Below, piece after piece: positions 17,543-25,808 of a DNA stretch of 64,000 bases (position 1 is its first letter; every line of letters starts with the position of its first letter). Origin of the DNA: Ruminiclostridium cellobioparum DSM 1351 = ATCC 15832. GTDB taxonomy: Bacteria; Bacillota; Clostridia; Acetivibrionales; DSM-1351. The notes beneath the pieces were generated by a model that worked only from the letters and a program-made list of their open reading frames with translations, did no database searches and had not been told where the DNA came from. Both the position numbers and the translations under genes were made by a program. The stretch is from positions 1 through 64,000 of the forward strand of contig NZ_JHYD01000024.1 in NCBI RefSeq assembly GCF_000621505.1, given 5' to 3'.

Positions 17543-17887
17543 ATGTTTTATGGAAAATCTAAGAAAGTAATAATTATCAAAGATATTCATTCAAATTTAT
17601 TTGAGGAGGCTATTCTGGTGTTAAAAGAAGATAAGGAGCTGGAAAAAGCAGCGGGCAGCAAGTTGACCTCCGCCAAAAATCCTGATGTAAAAAACGATTT
17701 TATTCTGAAGGAGGCAGAGTTAATTATTAATAACTACATTAAGGATAACAAGGGTAAATTTAGTCCTCCAAAAAGGAAGGAGCAGTTAAAATCCAAATCC
17801 AGGTTCATGAAAAACCTTTTAATTAATTCCGCTTTGTTCGGAAGTATAGCAGCAGTGATTTTTATTTTAATAAAGTTGTTTTTATAA
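17543..17887 (+). CDS. small tail-anchored protein of unknown function
   Basis: This 114-residue protein has a hydrophilic, charged body (residues 1-88, many Lys/Glu) and a single C-terminal hydrophobic segment (about 90-114), suggesting a tail anchor in the membrane. The start is ATG 17543, because TTGGAGG lies 5 bases upstream; a longer frame from 17483 has no site. It begins about 90 bases after spoIIE and may be cotranscribed with it, but no sporulation role can be shown. I do not recognise the family. Confidence 0.65.
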   Translation: MFYGKSKKVIIIKDIHSNLFEEAILVLKEDKELEKAAGSKLTSAKNPDVKNDFILKEAELIINNYIKDNKGKFSPPKRKEQLKSKSRFMKNLLINSALFGSIAAVIFILIKLFL

Positions 17888-17962
17888 GGTTTGCTCTATT
17901 GATTTTCCTTTACCAAATAAGATATATTATTATAAGTAAACTCATTTTGTGTTAAGGAGCAA

Positions 17963-18604
17963 ATGATGAAATTTAAAACCTCTAAAATAATAGATTTTTT
18001 TCTGCTGCAAAAAGATTTTTATTCAAAATTGACTGATAAGAATATGTGGCTATACATAGGCATTGCTCTGGTAGGCATACGTGACGTGGGTCTGGGAGTA
18101 CTTGGAGTTAACCTTGATACCTCTGATAAAGTCAGCGTTGTTTTCAATATCAGAACAGGTGCGCTTCTTTTTTTAGCCGCTTTGATAATCGGACTTGTGG
18201 ATGTAATTTGTTTTTCCTATCCGGTCTTTGATATTATAAAGCATTTCAAAAAGAGAAGCGACAGCAATTCGATGTCTATGGGAGTGTCTTACTCCAGCCT
18301 GCTGACAAAGGTTATGAAAGTTTACATAGTCGTAAATATCATCGTCACTCCCATAAACCTGCTGGGGTATTACACTTTGCAAATGAGCAGTAATTATAAG
18401 TCTTTGGCGCTGTTATATATCACCGCGGTATTGGATATTTTGGCATACTTCTGGTTTAACGGAGCCATTACGCGCGGTCTATGCGTATTATTCAAACTTC
18501 CGACAAGTGTAAGGAGCCTGGTGTTTATGCTGGTATTCCTGTGGAATGCGCTGCTGAGCGAGGCATTGGGGCTTTTATTCACACAGGTCATTACCAGGCT
18601 GTAA
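17963..18604 (+). CDS. multi-span membrane protein, unknown function
   Basis: This 213-residue protein has about five hydrophobic spans (near 30-50, 68-90, 115-135, 150-170 and 190-210), with a short basic loop KHFKKRSDSN in the middle. The layout resembles small Yip1-like membrane proteins, but I cannot confirm that. AAGGAG precedes two adjacent ATGs at 17963 and 17966; the second has better spacing. It stands between the small tail-anchored gene and tRNA-Arg and has no visible partner. Confidence 0.6.
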   Translation: MMKFKTSKIIDFFLLQKDFYSKLTDKNMWLYIGIALVGIRDVGLGVLGVNLDTSDKVSVVFNIRTGALLFLAALIIGLVDVICFSYPVFDIIKHFKKRSDSNSMSMGVSYSSLLTKVMKVYIVVNIIVTPINLLGYYTLQMSSNYKSLALLYITAVLDILAYFWFNGAITRGLCVLFKLPTSVRSLVFMLVFLWNALLSEALGLLFTQVITRL

Positions 18605-18700
18605 TCAAGTCTGCCTGATACACAGTCCATACATAAGTGTAACCAATAAGTGCAACCGCAGTTTAATAGTTTAATACCGCAGATATTTAGATACTTTGTG

Positions 18701-18729
18701 TTGTAATGTGCTTAAGAATAGTCTATAAT
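18701..18729 (+). promoter_or_regulatory. promoter of tRNA-Arg
   Basis: TTGTAA (18701-18706) and TATAAT (18724-18729) are separated by 17 bases. The -10 box ends 18 bases before the mature tRNA start, fitting a sigma-A promoter. Confidence 0.75.
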
Positions 18730-18747
18730 ATATCAGTAAATAAAAAT

Positions 18748-18822
18748 GTCTCGGTAGTCTAATGGATAGGACGGTGGATTCCGGTTCCACTGATACGGGT
18801 TCGATTCCTGTCCGGGACGCCA
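18748..18822 (+). tRNA. tRNA-Arg (anticodon CCG)
   Basis: The acceptor GTCTCGG pairs with CCGGGAC (one wobble pair). The anticodon stem GTGGA/TCCAC encloses TTCCGGT with anticodon CCG. The T arm has GGGTTCGATTCC, and 3' CCA is encoded. It reads CGG. It marks the left edge of an AT-rich accessory stretch, as tRNA genes often do, but I found no repeat of its 3' end to the right. Confidence 0.95.
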
Positions 18823-19018
18823 AAAAAAATAGGGGGGGTTCAAGGTGATAAATCTTGAAACTCCTTATTTTTATATCTGTTACAGCCCTACTTTACCCCT
18901 ACCAGGTTATTGTTTTATATGTCTTGCAGGAATTTTTCTTTCTGTCTAGAATTTACAGTTATGTGTCAAGCTTAATGTAAGACAATAAATAGATTAATAT
19001 TTCCATTCTATGGAGTGA

Positions 19019-19311
19019 ATATATGTAAATAGAAGAGATTTTATTATTCCTAACTACTCTGAGGAAGGGTTCTGGAGGTATTTACGCTCAAGATATTCCG
19101 CAGACTACATAGTAGTTGATGCCAAAAACTATACCCATAAGATAACAAGGAAGGATGCTTTGCAGATTGCTAACTATTTAAAAGAGTAATTATTCTTCTT
19201 ACTGATGAGGATATTGAACAAATGCTTATTGCAAAAGCAACGGAGGGACAACCTGAAAATATAGTAAGACAAAAAATTGAGGACTTTAGATATTTTGTTA
19301 TAGCTTTCTAA
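19019..19311 (+). pseudogene. remnant of a PD-(D/E)xK restriction-endonuclease-like gene
   Basis: Two fragments lie in different frames. The first (19019-19189) reads NRRDFIIPNYSEEGFWRYL...ADYIVVDAKNYTH...LQIANYLKE and stops. The second (from about 19193 to the TAA at 19311) reads LLTDEDIEQMLIAKATEG...IVRQKIEDFRYFVIAF. In the endonuclease-like family I have in mind, such parts are joined by a few dozen residues, so an internal deletion with frameshift is likely. The start is also lost (a stop at 19016-19018). VVDAKNY fits the catalytic (D/E)xK strand of PD-(D/E)xK nucleases. Confidence 0.65.
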
Positions 19312-19339
19312 ATTGTTAAAGATATTGAGGTGAGGAAGT

Positions 19340-20881
19340 ATGGAGATACATAGGTCGGAGGGGGTTACTGAAAGCGAAAAAATACTAAACCTCTTATGTA
19401 AACGTTCTTTTTTTTCATTGTGGACTTATCCGAATGTATATCGTGACCAAGGAACAAAGGATGGAAAATATGAAGGTAAGGAAGTATGTGATGCATTAGC
19501 TGTTTTTGGAGACCATATTTTGATATTCTCTGATAAGTCATGTACTTTTCCTGACTCTGGATCACTAGATGTTGATTGGGCTCGATGGTATAAAAAGGCT
19601 ATTAAAAGATCTGCTGATCAGTTGCTTGGAGCTATGAGGTGGATTACTCAGCATCCTGATCGATTATTTATTGATAAAGATTGTATGGAACCACTTCCAA
19701 TCAATTTACCCTCAATAGAGAATGCTAAATTTCACCTAATAGCTGTTGCACGAGGTGCAGGTGAAAGATGTAAAATGCACTATGGTGGTAGTGGCAGTTT
19801 AATGGTATTCTCACCACAGTTTGATAATCTACTGCATGATCACGGTGAAAAGCTACCGCTGTTTGCTATTGGAGAGGTTGCCTTATTTGATGGGTATATA
19901 CATGTATTTGATGATATTACAACTTCAATTGTACTAGAAACATTAGACACAGCACCTGACTTGATAAGGTATTTAGTAGAAAAAGAGAAGTTTATGAAAT
20001 CAGGTAGGTTACAAAATGCAGATGGTGAGGAAGAGCTCCTTGCATATTACATGCAGTCTTGGAACGAAGCAGGGGAACTTTCTTTTTTCAACTCTGTTAT
20101 GAGCAATTATAATATTCCAGAAATTCCACCGAAAATTATTCTTGCCGAAGGAGGATGGGAAGAGCTTGTTTCAGACATGACATGGCGATCACTTCAAGAA
20201 TGGAGACGTCCAAGTTTGTATTGGGATAATTTAATTGAATTATTTGCATTTCATACTTTAGATGGTTCATTATATAAAGTAGATGATCCAAGTCCTAAGT
20301 ATCAGGAAACCTTATTACGATTCCTTGCAGCTGAACCACGTTATCGGAGACGTACACTAGCATATGCTATCCTTGATCATATCGAGATATCATCAAAGGA
20401 CGAAAATGTAGATTTTAGTGCTCGAATTGTTTTCTCGACAAAGTCAGATGAACCAACCTATGTTTTCCTTGTAGTTGTGCGTCTAGACGGCGAAGATTTA
20501 TATAAGTACAGAAATCGTAGGCGATTGCTGTTAATAAATTATTGTGCGGTAGTAAAGCATAAATACCCTAGTAATGATCACATAATTGGGTTAGCAGTAG
20601 AACCGAAATACTCACAAGAACGCTCAGAAGATATGATATATCTAGATGCAAGGGAATGGACCACTGAGATGGAGATTAACGCTGCGGAGGCTCATGAAAA
20701 ATTAGGAATTTTAAAAGATATTTCTCCGAAGACACTTCCAACGGAACCAAGACATTATATAGATGCTAAACTAGGGGCTGATCTCTCAAATAATATTATA
20801 AGTGGGAAGCCAGGGCGAAACGATCCATGTCCTTGTGGTAGCGGAATCAAATTCAAAAGATGCCATGGTTCTATGATCTAA
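19340..20881 (+). CDS. SEC-C motif protein with possible nuclease-like N-terminus
   Basis: This 513-residue protein ends in a zinc-binding SEC-C motif (NDPCPCGSGIKFKRCHG, about 493-509) like that of SecA C-termini and many stand-alone proteins. Near the N-terminus, CDALAVFGDHILIFSDK (50-66) has the Asp...S-D-K spacing of a PD-(D/E)xK core (Asp51, Lys66). This is my reading, not a proven assignment. The middle (about 90-480) is unrecognised and soluble. It begins 28 bases after the decayed endonuclease gene, behind GAGGTGAGG. Its A+T-rich codon use differs from neighbouring housekeeping genes and suggests acquisition by transfer. Confidence 0.75.
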   Translation: MEIHRSEGVTESEKILNLLCKRSFFSLWTYPNVYRDQGTKDGKYEGKEVCDALAVFGDHILIFSDKSCTFPDSGSLDVDWARWYKKAIKRSADQLLGAMRWITQHPDRLFIDKDCMEPLPINLPSIENAKFHLIAVARGAGERCKMHYGGSGSLMVFSPQFDNLLHDHGEKLPLFAIGEVALFDGYIHVFDDITTSIVLETLDTAPDLIRYLVEKEKFMKSGRLQNADGEEELLAYYMQSWNEAGELSFFNSVMSNYNIPEIPPKIILAEGGWEELVSDMTWRSLQEWRRPSLYWDNLIELFAFHTLDGSLYKVDDPSPKYQETLLRFLAAEPRYRRRTLAYAILDHIEISSKDENVDFSARIVFSTKSDEPTYVFLVVVRLDGEDLYKYRNRRRLLLINYCAVVKHKYPSNDHIIGLAVEPKYSQERSEDMIYLDAREWTTEMEINAAEAHEKLGILKDISPKTLPTEPRHYIDAKLGADLSNNIISGKPGRNDPCPCGSGIKFKRCHGSMI

Positions 20882-20964
20882 TTTACCTGTGTATATTAAT
20901 ATACATTTGTTCCATACACAAAATTTTTTACAGCGTCAATGGGAAGAACAGATGACTCTCTATA

Positions 20965-21306
20965 TCATTTATCCTTCCACTGTATCAAATCATCAATAAG
21001 TTTTAAAACTACTTTTTGGTCATCAACACTTCGACTGTTCAATTTACTTATAATACTGAAAAGTACCGAAGTATCACGATATTCAGAATCATTGCCAAGA
21101 ACTCTGAATAGTTCCTCAAGTGTAGTACCTAATGCACTTGTAACCTTTTCCAGGCTCTCAAGAGTTACGTTCTCTTCGCCTCTTTCCAGCCGCCCCATAT
21201 GCGACGGATGTAAATTTGCTCTATGTGCCAATTCTTCCTGGCTCCATCCTTTTGAGGTTCTTAAATTTCTAATTCTGTCTCCAATTATTTTTACTGTATC
21301 TTTCAT
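20965..21306 (-). CDS. XRE-family transcriptional regulator
   Basis: This 113-residue protein has an N-terminal lambda-repressor-type helix-turn-helix (residues about 8-62, with RTSKGWSQEELAHRANLHPSHMGRLERGE). A C-terminal helical tail (about 70-113) probably dimerises. An AGAGGTG site precedes ATG 21306. Its 3' end faces the SEC-C gene across 83 bases. A perfect palindrome 19 bases upstream of its start (21325-21341) is a likely autoregulatory operator. Confidence 0.9.
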   Translation of the reverse strand: MKDTVKIIGDRIRNLRTSKGWSQEELAHRANLHPSHMGRLERGEENVTLESLEKVTSALGTTLEELFRVLGNDSEYRDTSVLFSIISKLNSRSVDDQKVVLKLIDDLIQWKDK

Positions 21307-21324
21307 TGTCTCACCTCTAAAGAC

Positions 21325-21341
21325 AAAATAACGGTTATTTT
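21325..21341. promoter_or_regulatory. palindromic operator candidate for the XRE regulator
   Basis: AAAATAAC-G-GTTATTTT is a perfect 17-base palindrome just upstream of the XRE start codon. A near copy, TAATGGTTATTA, lies at 21432-21443, immediately after the promoter of the small membrane-protein gene. Confidence 0.6.
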
Positions 21342-21397
21342 AACAAAACACAACGCCTTATGGAGCATATAAAGCTTAAATAAATACCCTATAAGTG

Positions 21398-21426
21398 TTG
21401 ACAAATATGCAATAATTTACTACACT
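21398..21426 (+). promoter_or_regulatory. promoter of the small membrane-protein gene
   Basis: TTGACA (21398-21403) and TACACT (21421-21426) are separated by exactly 17 bases. The second palindrome copy starts about 6 bases after the -10 box, where a repressor would block initiation. Confidence 0.65.
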
Positions 21427-21526
21427 TTAGGATAATGGTTATTAAAAGGTTTTCTGACCTACTTATGATAAAAGGTTTAAGGAGATTTCAAAGTTAATAT
21501 AGGACTCAAAAATAATGTAGGGGAAG

Positions 21527-21739
21527 GTGTTGGATATGTATCCCGAGGATTATTACATGCTTCTAAAGTTATTTTTCAACGATCCTCTTAAGGGTGTGTT
21601 CATTTTAATTGGCTTCATTATCCTTATTTACCTATTGCATTTGGCCGACAAACAACAGGAAAAAAGAAAACAGCAGGAAGAGCTACAGAAAAGCTTAGCA
21701 CAATCAATCAGTGAAAAGGAAAAACACTATGAAGATTGA
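21527..21739 (+). CDS. small single-span membrane protein
   Basis: This protein of up to 70 residues has a short N-terminus, one hydrophobic helix (about 23-41) and a charged, probably coiled-coil cytoplasmic tail (DKQQEKRKQQEELQKSLAQSISEKEKHYED). Start choice is open between GTG 21527, TTG 21530 and ATG 21536; AGGGGAAGG lies just upstream and best suits TTG or ATG. Its promoter carries a palindrome like that before the XRE gene, so the regulator probably controls it. The role is unknown. Confidence 0.65.
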   Translation: MLDMYPEDYYMLLKLFFNDPLKGVFILIGFIILIYLLHLADKQQEKRKQQEELQKSLAQSISEKEKHYED

Positions 21740-21773
21740 TAAAATCTCTTTTAACCTGTACACAGAAGTCCAT

Positions 21774-21820
21774 AAAAGTGCCGCTTAACAGCCTGAAATT
21801 CAGTGATTAGCGGCACTTTT
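21774..21820. terminator. bidirectional terminator
   Basis: AAAAGTGCCGCT pairs with AGCGGCACTTTT around a 23-base loop. It serves the plus-strand small membrane-protein gene and the minus-strand DNRLRE gene, whose stop is at 21863. Confidence 0.8.
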
Positions 21821-21862
21821 ATCTGCAGCGATGCTGCTATCCGGGATATTACTGAAGCTGCT

Positions 21863-22960
21863 TTATACCGGGTCTTCGGACTGTTTGCCCGGCTCTATCA
21901 AAACCCTTGATCTGCGGGTTTGCTGCAGGTCACCGGTCTGAAAAACAGGAAGTACAACATTGATATTATTAACAGGTATGAATATGGGAGTATTGCCCTC
22001 AGCATCTGATAATACAATTAGCCCGTATTCATTTTTATATATGGTTCCAGAAGCGGTGATGTTTGAGCCCGCATATATTGTAACGTCGGTATCCGGCGGA
22101 AGGTATTCGTAATATGAGGTTATCAGGTTTGTATCAAAGCCGGGCGTAAATTCCTCCGGAGGCGGAAGATAAGTTATTGAGGGATTATAAACCGTTCCGT
22201 CTCCGGTATAGACGGCAGTTATCGCATTAAGCGGGATTGCCTCCTGCTGTCCGGCATCCGTAAGGACAAATATTGCACCGTAAGTTCCGGCAGATGATTT
22301 ATAAAGCTGATAGGGTGTACCGGTTACCGAAGCTGCTACCAGACCTCTTGTGAAAACAGTCATAGTGTTGGCAGGATAATATAGAATAAGCTGTTCAATA
22401 ATATTGGCCAGCTGTGCGTAGCTGAAATTCAATCCTGTGGCTGTAAAGGGTGATTCGGTGTAGGTGATGGTCAATGTGGGGAAATAGGGCTCATACCCAA
22501 TGTTGTTTGTGGCAAGCTGAACTTCTGTAATGCCATCGGAATTTGCAAGTGCAATGCCAAAGTTCTGGGATCCGTCCAGCCACTCATTTACAAGTCCTGT
22601 TATGTCAATGTGTATTGTAGTGTATAGATCAGCTGTACCGACATCGTAGTGATACTGTGTGGGAGCAAAAGGCGGTTGGGTAGTATAGGTTACGGTATTT
22701 GTGTCATAGTCCGAGGTTACTCTGTTTACCACTATCGGGCTGGGGTTTGTGCCCGATTTGGTTATGACCGCCAGGTTGAGCCGGGCACTGTCCACTGTCG
22801 GTACCGATAGCTGCGGCAGGGGAATTTTCAGCAGTCCTGTGCAGTTTTGAAAATTGGGGTCGGCACCGATATTCAAAAGAGGGTAAAATGAATAATTGGT
22901 GTTTGGCTCACCGGAAGCAACAAATGTAGTTTGGGGGATATTAACCGTTATTGTCGGCAT
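21863..22960 (-). CDS. DNRLRE-domain protein
   Basis: This 365-residue protein has an N-terminal DNRLRE domain (about 1-170), recognisable by the pattern of an initial Phe/Tyr-rich strand, LLKIPLP...VDSARLNLAV, TVTYTTQPPF and the HIDITGLVNEWLDGS segment. DNRLRE domains are beta-sandwich modules in large surface or spore-associated proteins. The rest (170-365) contains repeated short beta-type units ending in acidic and Pro-rich residues. No signal peptide is visible, which is odd for a surface protein and would fit a spore-coat or exosporium component. That location is inference. An AGAAGGT site precedes ATG 22960. Confidence 0.7.
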   Translation of the reverse strand: MPTITVNIPQTTFVASGEPNTNYSFYPLLNIGADPNFQNCTGLLKIPLPQLSVPTVDSARLNLAVITKSGTNPSPIVVNRVTSDYDTNTVTYTTQPPFAPTQYHYDVGTADLYTTIHIDITGLVNEWLDGSQNFGIALANSDGITEVQLATNNIGYEPYFPTLTITYTESPFTATGLNFSYAQLANIIEQLILYYPANTMTVFTRGLVAASVTGTPYQLYKSSAGTYGAIFVLTDAGQQEAIPLNAITAVYTGDGTVYNPSITYLPPPEEFTPGFDTNLITSYYEYLPPDTDVTIYAGSNITASGTIYKNEYGLIVLSDAEGNTPIFIPVNNINVVLPVFQTGDLQQTRRSRVLIEPGKQSEDPV

Positions 22961-23166
22961 ATGTTGTACCTTCTTTCATAGTGGATTTATGTACTGTTAT
23001 AAGGCCATTCTATACTATGACTATATTTACATAATATGTCTAAAATACTCCTATGTTGCAAAAACTAATTTTTGTGTCATTAGTACAGGATTCTACTGCG
23101 GAGTTCTTTACTTGTTTCCGAAAATTCTGTTACAATAGGAATGTTGATTTTGAAGGAGGATTTCTT

Positions 23167-24129
23167 TTGAGGATAGGAAATGTTGGATTGGAAAACAGAG
23201 TTTTTCTGGCACCTATGGCAGGGGTTACCGATATGCCCTTTAGAGTGCTCTGCAAGGAACAGGGCTGCGGTTTGGTCTATACCGAGATGGTCAGCGCAAA
23301 GGGTATGCATTACCTGGATGAAAAAAGTGCAAGACTGACGCTGCTTGATGAGAAGGAGAAACCGGGAGCGGTTCAGATATTTGGTTCCGAGCCGGATATA
23401 ATGGCAGAAGTCACAGAAAAATTAAATGCTTCGGATGCAAGTATCATTGACATAAATATGGGCTGTCCGGCTCCTAAAATCACTAAAAACGGAGAGGGCA
23501 GTGCTTTGATGAAGAGGCCTGAACAGGTTGGAAAAATAGTCAGCGCTGTTGTGGGAGCGGCAAACAAACCAGTAACGGTTAAAATCCGAAAGGGATGGGA
23601 TGAATGCAGCGTAAATGCCGTTGAAATAGCAAGGATAGCAGAGGCCTGCGGAGCCAGCGCAGTTACGGTTCATGGCAGGACCCGCGAACAATATTACAGC
23701 GGAAAGGCTGACTGGGATATTATCAGGCAGGTCAAGCGGGCCGTTTCCATACCTGTTATCGGGAATGGGGATGTTACCGGCCCTGCAGAGGCTAAACGGC
23801 TGCTGGAAGAAACAGGCTGTGATGCGATAATGGTGGGAAGAGGAGCACAGGGAAACCCGTGGATTTTCAAGCAGATAAACAAGTATCTGGAAGAGGGAGT
23901 TTTTACTGCTCAGCCAACTGCCGGGGAAAAAATCCATACTATCATAAGACATATGAATATGCTGATAGAACACAAGGGAGAAAGGACCGGAATTCTTGAA
24001 ATGAGATCCCACATCGCCTGGTATATAAAAGGTATGAGAGATGCTTCGGTCACAAAACAAAAGATATTTAAGATGAACGACAAGGATGAAATAATCAGTC
24101 TGCTTCAGGACTTCCTTCTGCATCAGTAG
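23167..24129 (+). CDS. dusB: tRNA-dihydrouridine synthase, DusB type
   Basis: This 320-residue FMN-dependent enzyme reduces specific uridines to dihydrouridine in tRNA D loops. A TIM-barrel with LAPMAGVTDMPFR at the start, the catalytic Cys in MGCPAPKI, FMN-binding VTVHGRTREQYYSG and IGNGDV, and VGRGAQGNPW are all visible. The start is TTG 23167, because GAAGGAGG ends about 7 bases earlier and the resulting length fits the family; a longer frame from 23053 lacks a site. Its 3' end overlaps the convergent amidase gene by 35 bases. Confidence 0.94.
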   Translation: MRIGNVGLENRVFLAPMAGVTDMPFRVLCKEQGCGLVYTEMVSAKGMHYLDEKSARLTLLDEKEKPGAVQIFGSEPDIMAEVTEKLNASDASIIDINMGCPAPKITKNGEGSALMKRPEQVGKIVSAVVGAANKPVTVKIRKGWDECSVNAVEIARIAEACGASAVTVHGRTREQYYSGKADWDIIRQVKRAVSIPVIGNGDVTGPAEAKRLLEETGCDAIMVGRGAQGNPWIFKQINKYLEEGVFTAQPTAGEKIHTIIRHMNMLIEHKGERTGILEMRSHIAWYIKGMRDASVTKQKIFKMNDKDEIISLLQDFLLHQ

Positions 24130-24859
24130 CCTTTGAATCAAGGATATACTTGTCAAGTATATCTTCAACGCCTGAAACAACCTGCTTCGCGCATTTTTTT
24201 TGAAAATCGCCGGCAGTTAAAAGTTTCAGGTCTTTTTTATTTGACATGAAACCTATTTCAAGCAGCAGGGCCGGCATTTCGGTATGCCGTAAGACATACA
24301 GGTTGGGACGCGGCATAATGTCCCTGTTTTTCATGCCTAATTCCTTTATTTTTGACTGCATTATTTTGGCCATATTCTTTCCGTTCGGGGAGTAGGGATT
24401 GTACGCGGTCAGTATTCCGCTCTGGGCCGAATCGGTAAAAGAGTTGTTATGGATGCTTATAAACAGCCTGCCTTTCTTTTCATTGGCAATTTGGGCCCTG
24501 TCTTCAAGACTGACATAGATATCCTCTGTTCTTATCATGTAATAGTCAATGTTTTTTTCTATCAGCAATCTTTCAATTTCAATAGAAATGTCCAGAACTA
24601 TGTCCTTTTCATTGATATCGCCTGCCATGGCTCCGGGATCCCAACCGCCGTGGCCGGGGTCTATAACTACCAGAGGAGGTTTTTCCTGAACTGTCTCCAG
24701 GGATGTTGACAATGAACCCGAGGGGGTCGGATTTTCTTTTTTTGCAAGGTAAGCGCCAATGATACCGATTATGGCCAGGGAAAGAAAAACAATTATAAAT
24801 ATAAGACTTCTTTGACTGAGCTTTCTGCTTAATTTATCTATAATTTTGTTAACATCCAT
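24095..24859 (-). CDS. membrane-anchored N-acetylmuramoyl-L-alanine amidase
   Basis: This 254-residue protein has an N-terminal cytoplasmic tail, one membrane span (about 19-39) and an extracytoplasmic Amidase_3 domain (about 62-245). Zinc ligands and catalytic residues are visible in VVIDPGHGG, the Glu of NEKD, SIHNNS and the Glu of LLEIGFMSN. It cleaves the amide between MurNAc and L-Ala in peptidoglycan. Size and single anchor resemble sporulation amidases such as CwlD, but that role is not proven. It converges on and overlaps dusB by 35 bases. Confidence 0.9.
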   Translation of the reverse strand: MDVNKIIDKLSRKLSQRSLIFIIVFLSLAIIGIIGAYLAKKENPTPSGSLSTSLETVQEKPPLVVIDPGHGGWDPGAMAGDINEKDIVLDISIEIERLLIEKNIDYYMIRTEDIYVSLEDRAQIANEKKGRLFISIHNNSFTDSAQSGILTAYNPYSPNGKNMAKIMQSKIKELGMKNRDIMPRPNLYVLRHTEMPALLLEIGFMSNKKDLKLLTAGDFQKKCAKQVVSGVEDILDKYILDSKATDAEGSPEAD

Positions 24860-24947
24860 AAATTGGTGTTTACCCTCCGGAACAGGTTAAGTTTTGAGTT
24901 ATAAAATATTGGCATTAATGTATAATTATTTTATCACAATAATAATT

Positions 24948-24984
24948 AAAAAGGTTGCAGAACTGTAAATTCTGCAACCTTTTT
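24948..24984 (-). terminator. terminator after the NlpC/P60 gene
   Basis: AAAAGGTTGCAGAA pairs with TTCTGCAACCTTTT around a 7-base loop, giving runs of T in either reading direction. It ends the minus-strand NlpC/P60 transcript 18 bases after its stop. Confidence 0.85.
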
Positions 24985-25001
24985 ATTATTTGCCGTTTTT
25001 A

Positions 25002-25808
25002 TTAAAATACTCTTCTTGCACCCACATATCGGTCTGAGTAGTATGAACTGTTCAGACTGGATATGGTCACTCCTTTTGATGAGCTTGCGTGGATAAATTG
25101 GCCGCCTCCCATGTAAAAGCCCACATGTGACGGTCCTTGTTTATAAGTTGTAAAAAAGACCAGGTCTCCAACTCTTAAATTGCTCTTTGATACGCTCACA
25201 CCTGCTCCGAACTGGTCTGCAGTAACCCTGGGAATACTGACACCGTTCTTTTTCAATACATACTGTGTAAAGCCTGAGCAGTCAAAGCCGCTGGGGGATT
25301 CGCCGCCCCAGACATAAGGCACGCCCATATAACTTTTCGCTGTGGCTATAACCGCACTTGCCTTTGAACTTGCAGCGGCAGTTTTGGTGGTTGTGCCCCT
25401 GGAAACTGTGGTTTTGGGTTTTGCTTTTGTTGTTTTTGCCGCTTTTGTTGTTGATTTCTTTACGGCGGCGCTTTTAACGGCAGTTGATTTTTTGGCAGCA
25501 GTAGTTTTTTGTGGTGCTGCCGCAGGGACTGATTTTTTGACTTCAGCAGACTGTTCGGCACCTGCTGTGGCAGCTGTGGTTTTTATAGCCGAAGCCGGGT
25601 TTGCTTCCATTGATTTTATAGCCAAATCTTCAGCTTTCATTGTTTCGGATTCTGATATTGTAAAATCCTGATTAGCCTGTGTTCCGACCTCCTGTATTTT
25701 GGCCGGATCGAGAATTTCCCTGTTATAGGTCAAACTCTTATAGACCGGGGCTATTGCCGTCAAGCACAGCACCAGAGCTATACCACTTGCTATTAATTTT
25801 TTATTCAT
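25002..25808 (-). CDS. secreted NlpC/P60 cell-wall endopeptidase
   Basis: This 268-residue exported protein has a signal peptide or anchor at about 1-22, then a low-complexity linker rich in Ala, Lys, Thr and Ser (about 85-145). The C-terminal NlpC/P60 domain (about 150-268) has catalytic Cys in GFDCSGF, His in GPSHVGFY and the third polar residue in FIHASS. Such enzymes cut gamma-D-Glu-diamino-acid bonds in wall peptides. The linker resembles histone-H1-like tails and may bind anionic wall polymers (inference). The start is ATG 25808 behind GGGAGG. Confidence 0.93.
   Translation of the reverse strand: MNKKLIASGIALVLCLTAIAPVYKSLTYNREILDPAKIQEVGTQANQDFTISESETMKAEDLAIKSMEANPASAIKTTAATAGAEQSAEVKKSVPAAAPQKTTAAKKSTAVKSAAVKKSTTKAAKTTKAKPKTTVSRGTTTKTAAASSKASAVIATAKSYMGVPYVWGGESPSGFDCSGFTQYVLKKNGVSIPRVTADQFGAGVSVSKSNLRVGDLVFFTTYKQGPSHVGFYMGGGQFIHASSSKGVTISSLNSSYYSDRYVGARRVF

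Noticed and set aside
18803-21500. tRNA-Arg as an integration site with a duplicated 3' end
   Set aside because: I found no second copy of the tRNA 3' end to the right and no integrase gene, so no attachment sites can be claimed.
23422-24180. 252-residue minus-strand frame over dusB
   Set aside because: It is antisense to most of dusB and overlaps the amidase gene; no start site or domain is visible.
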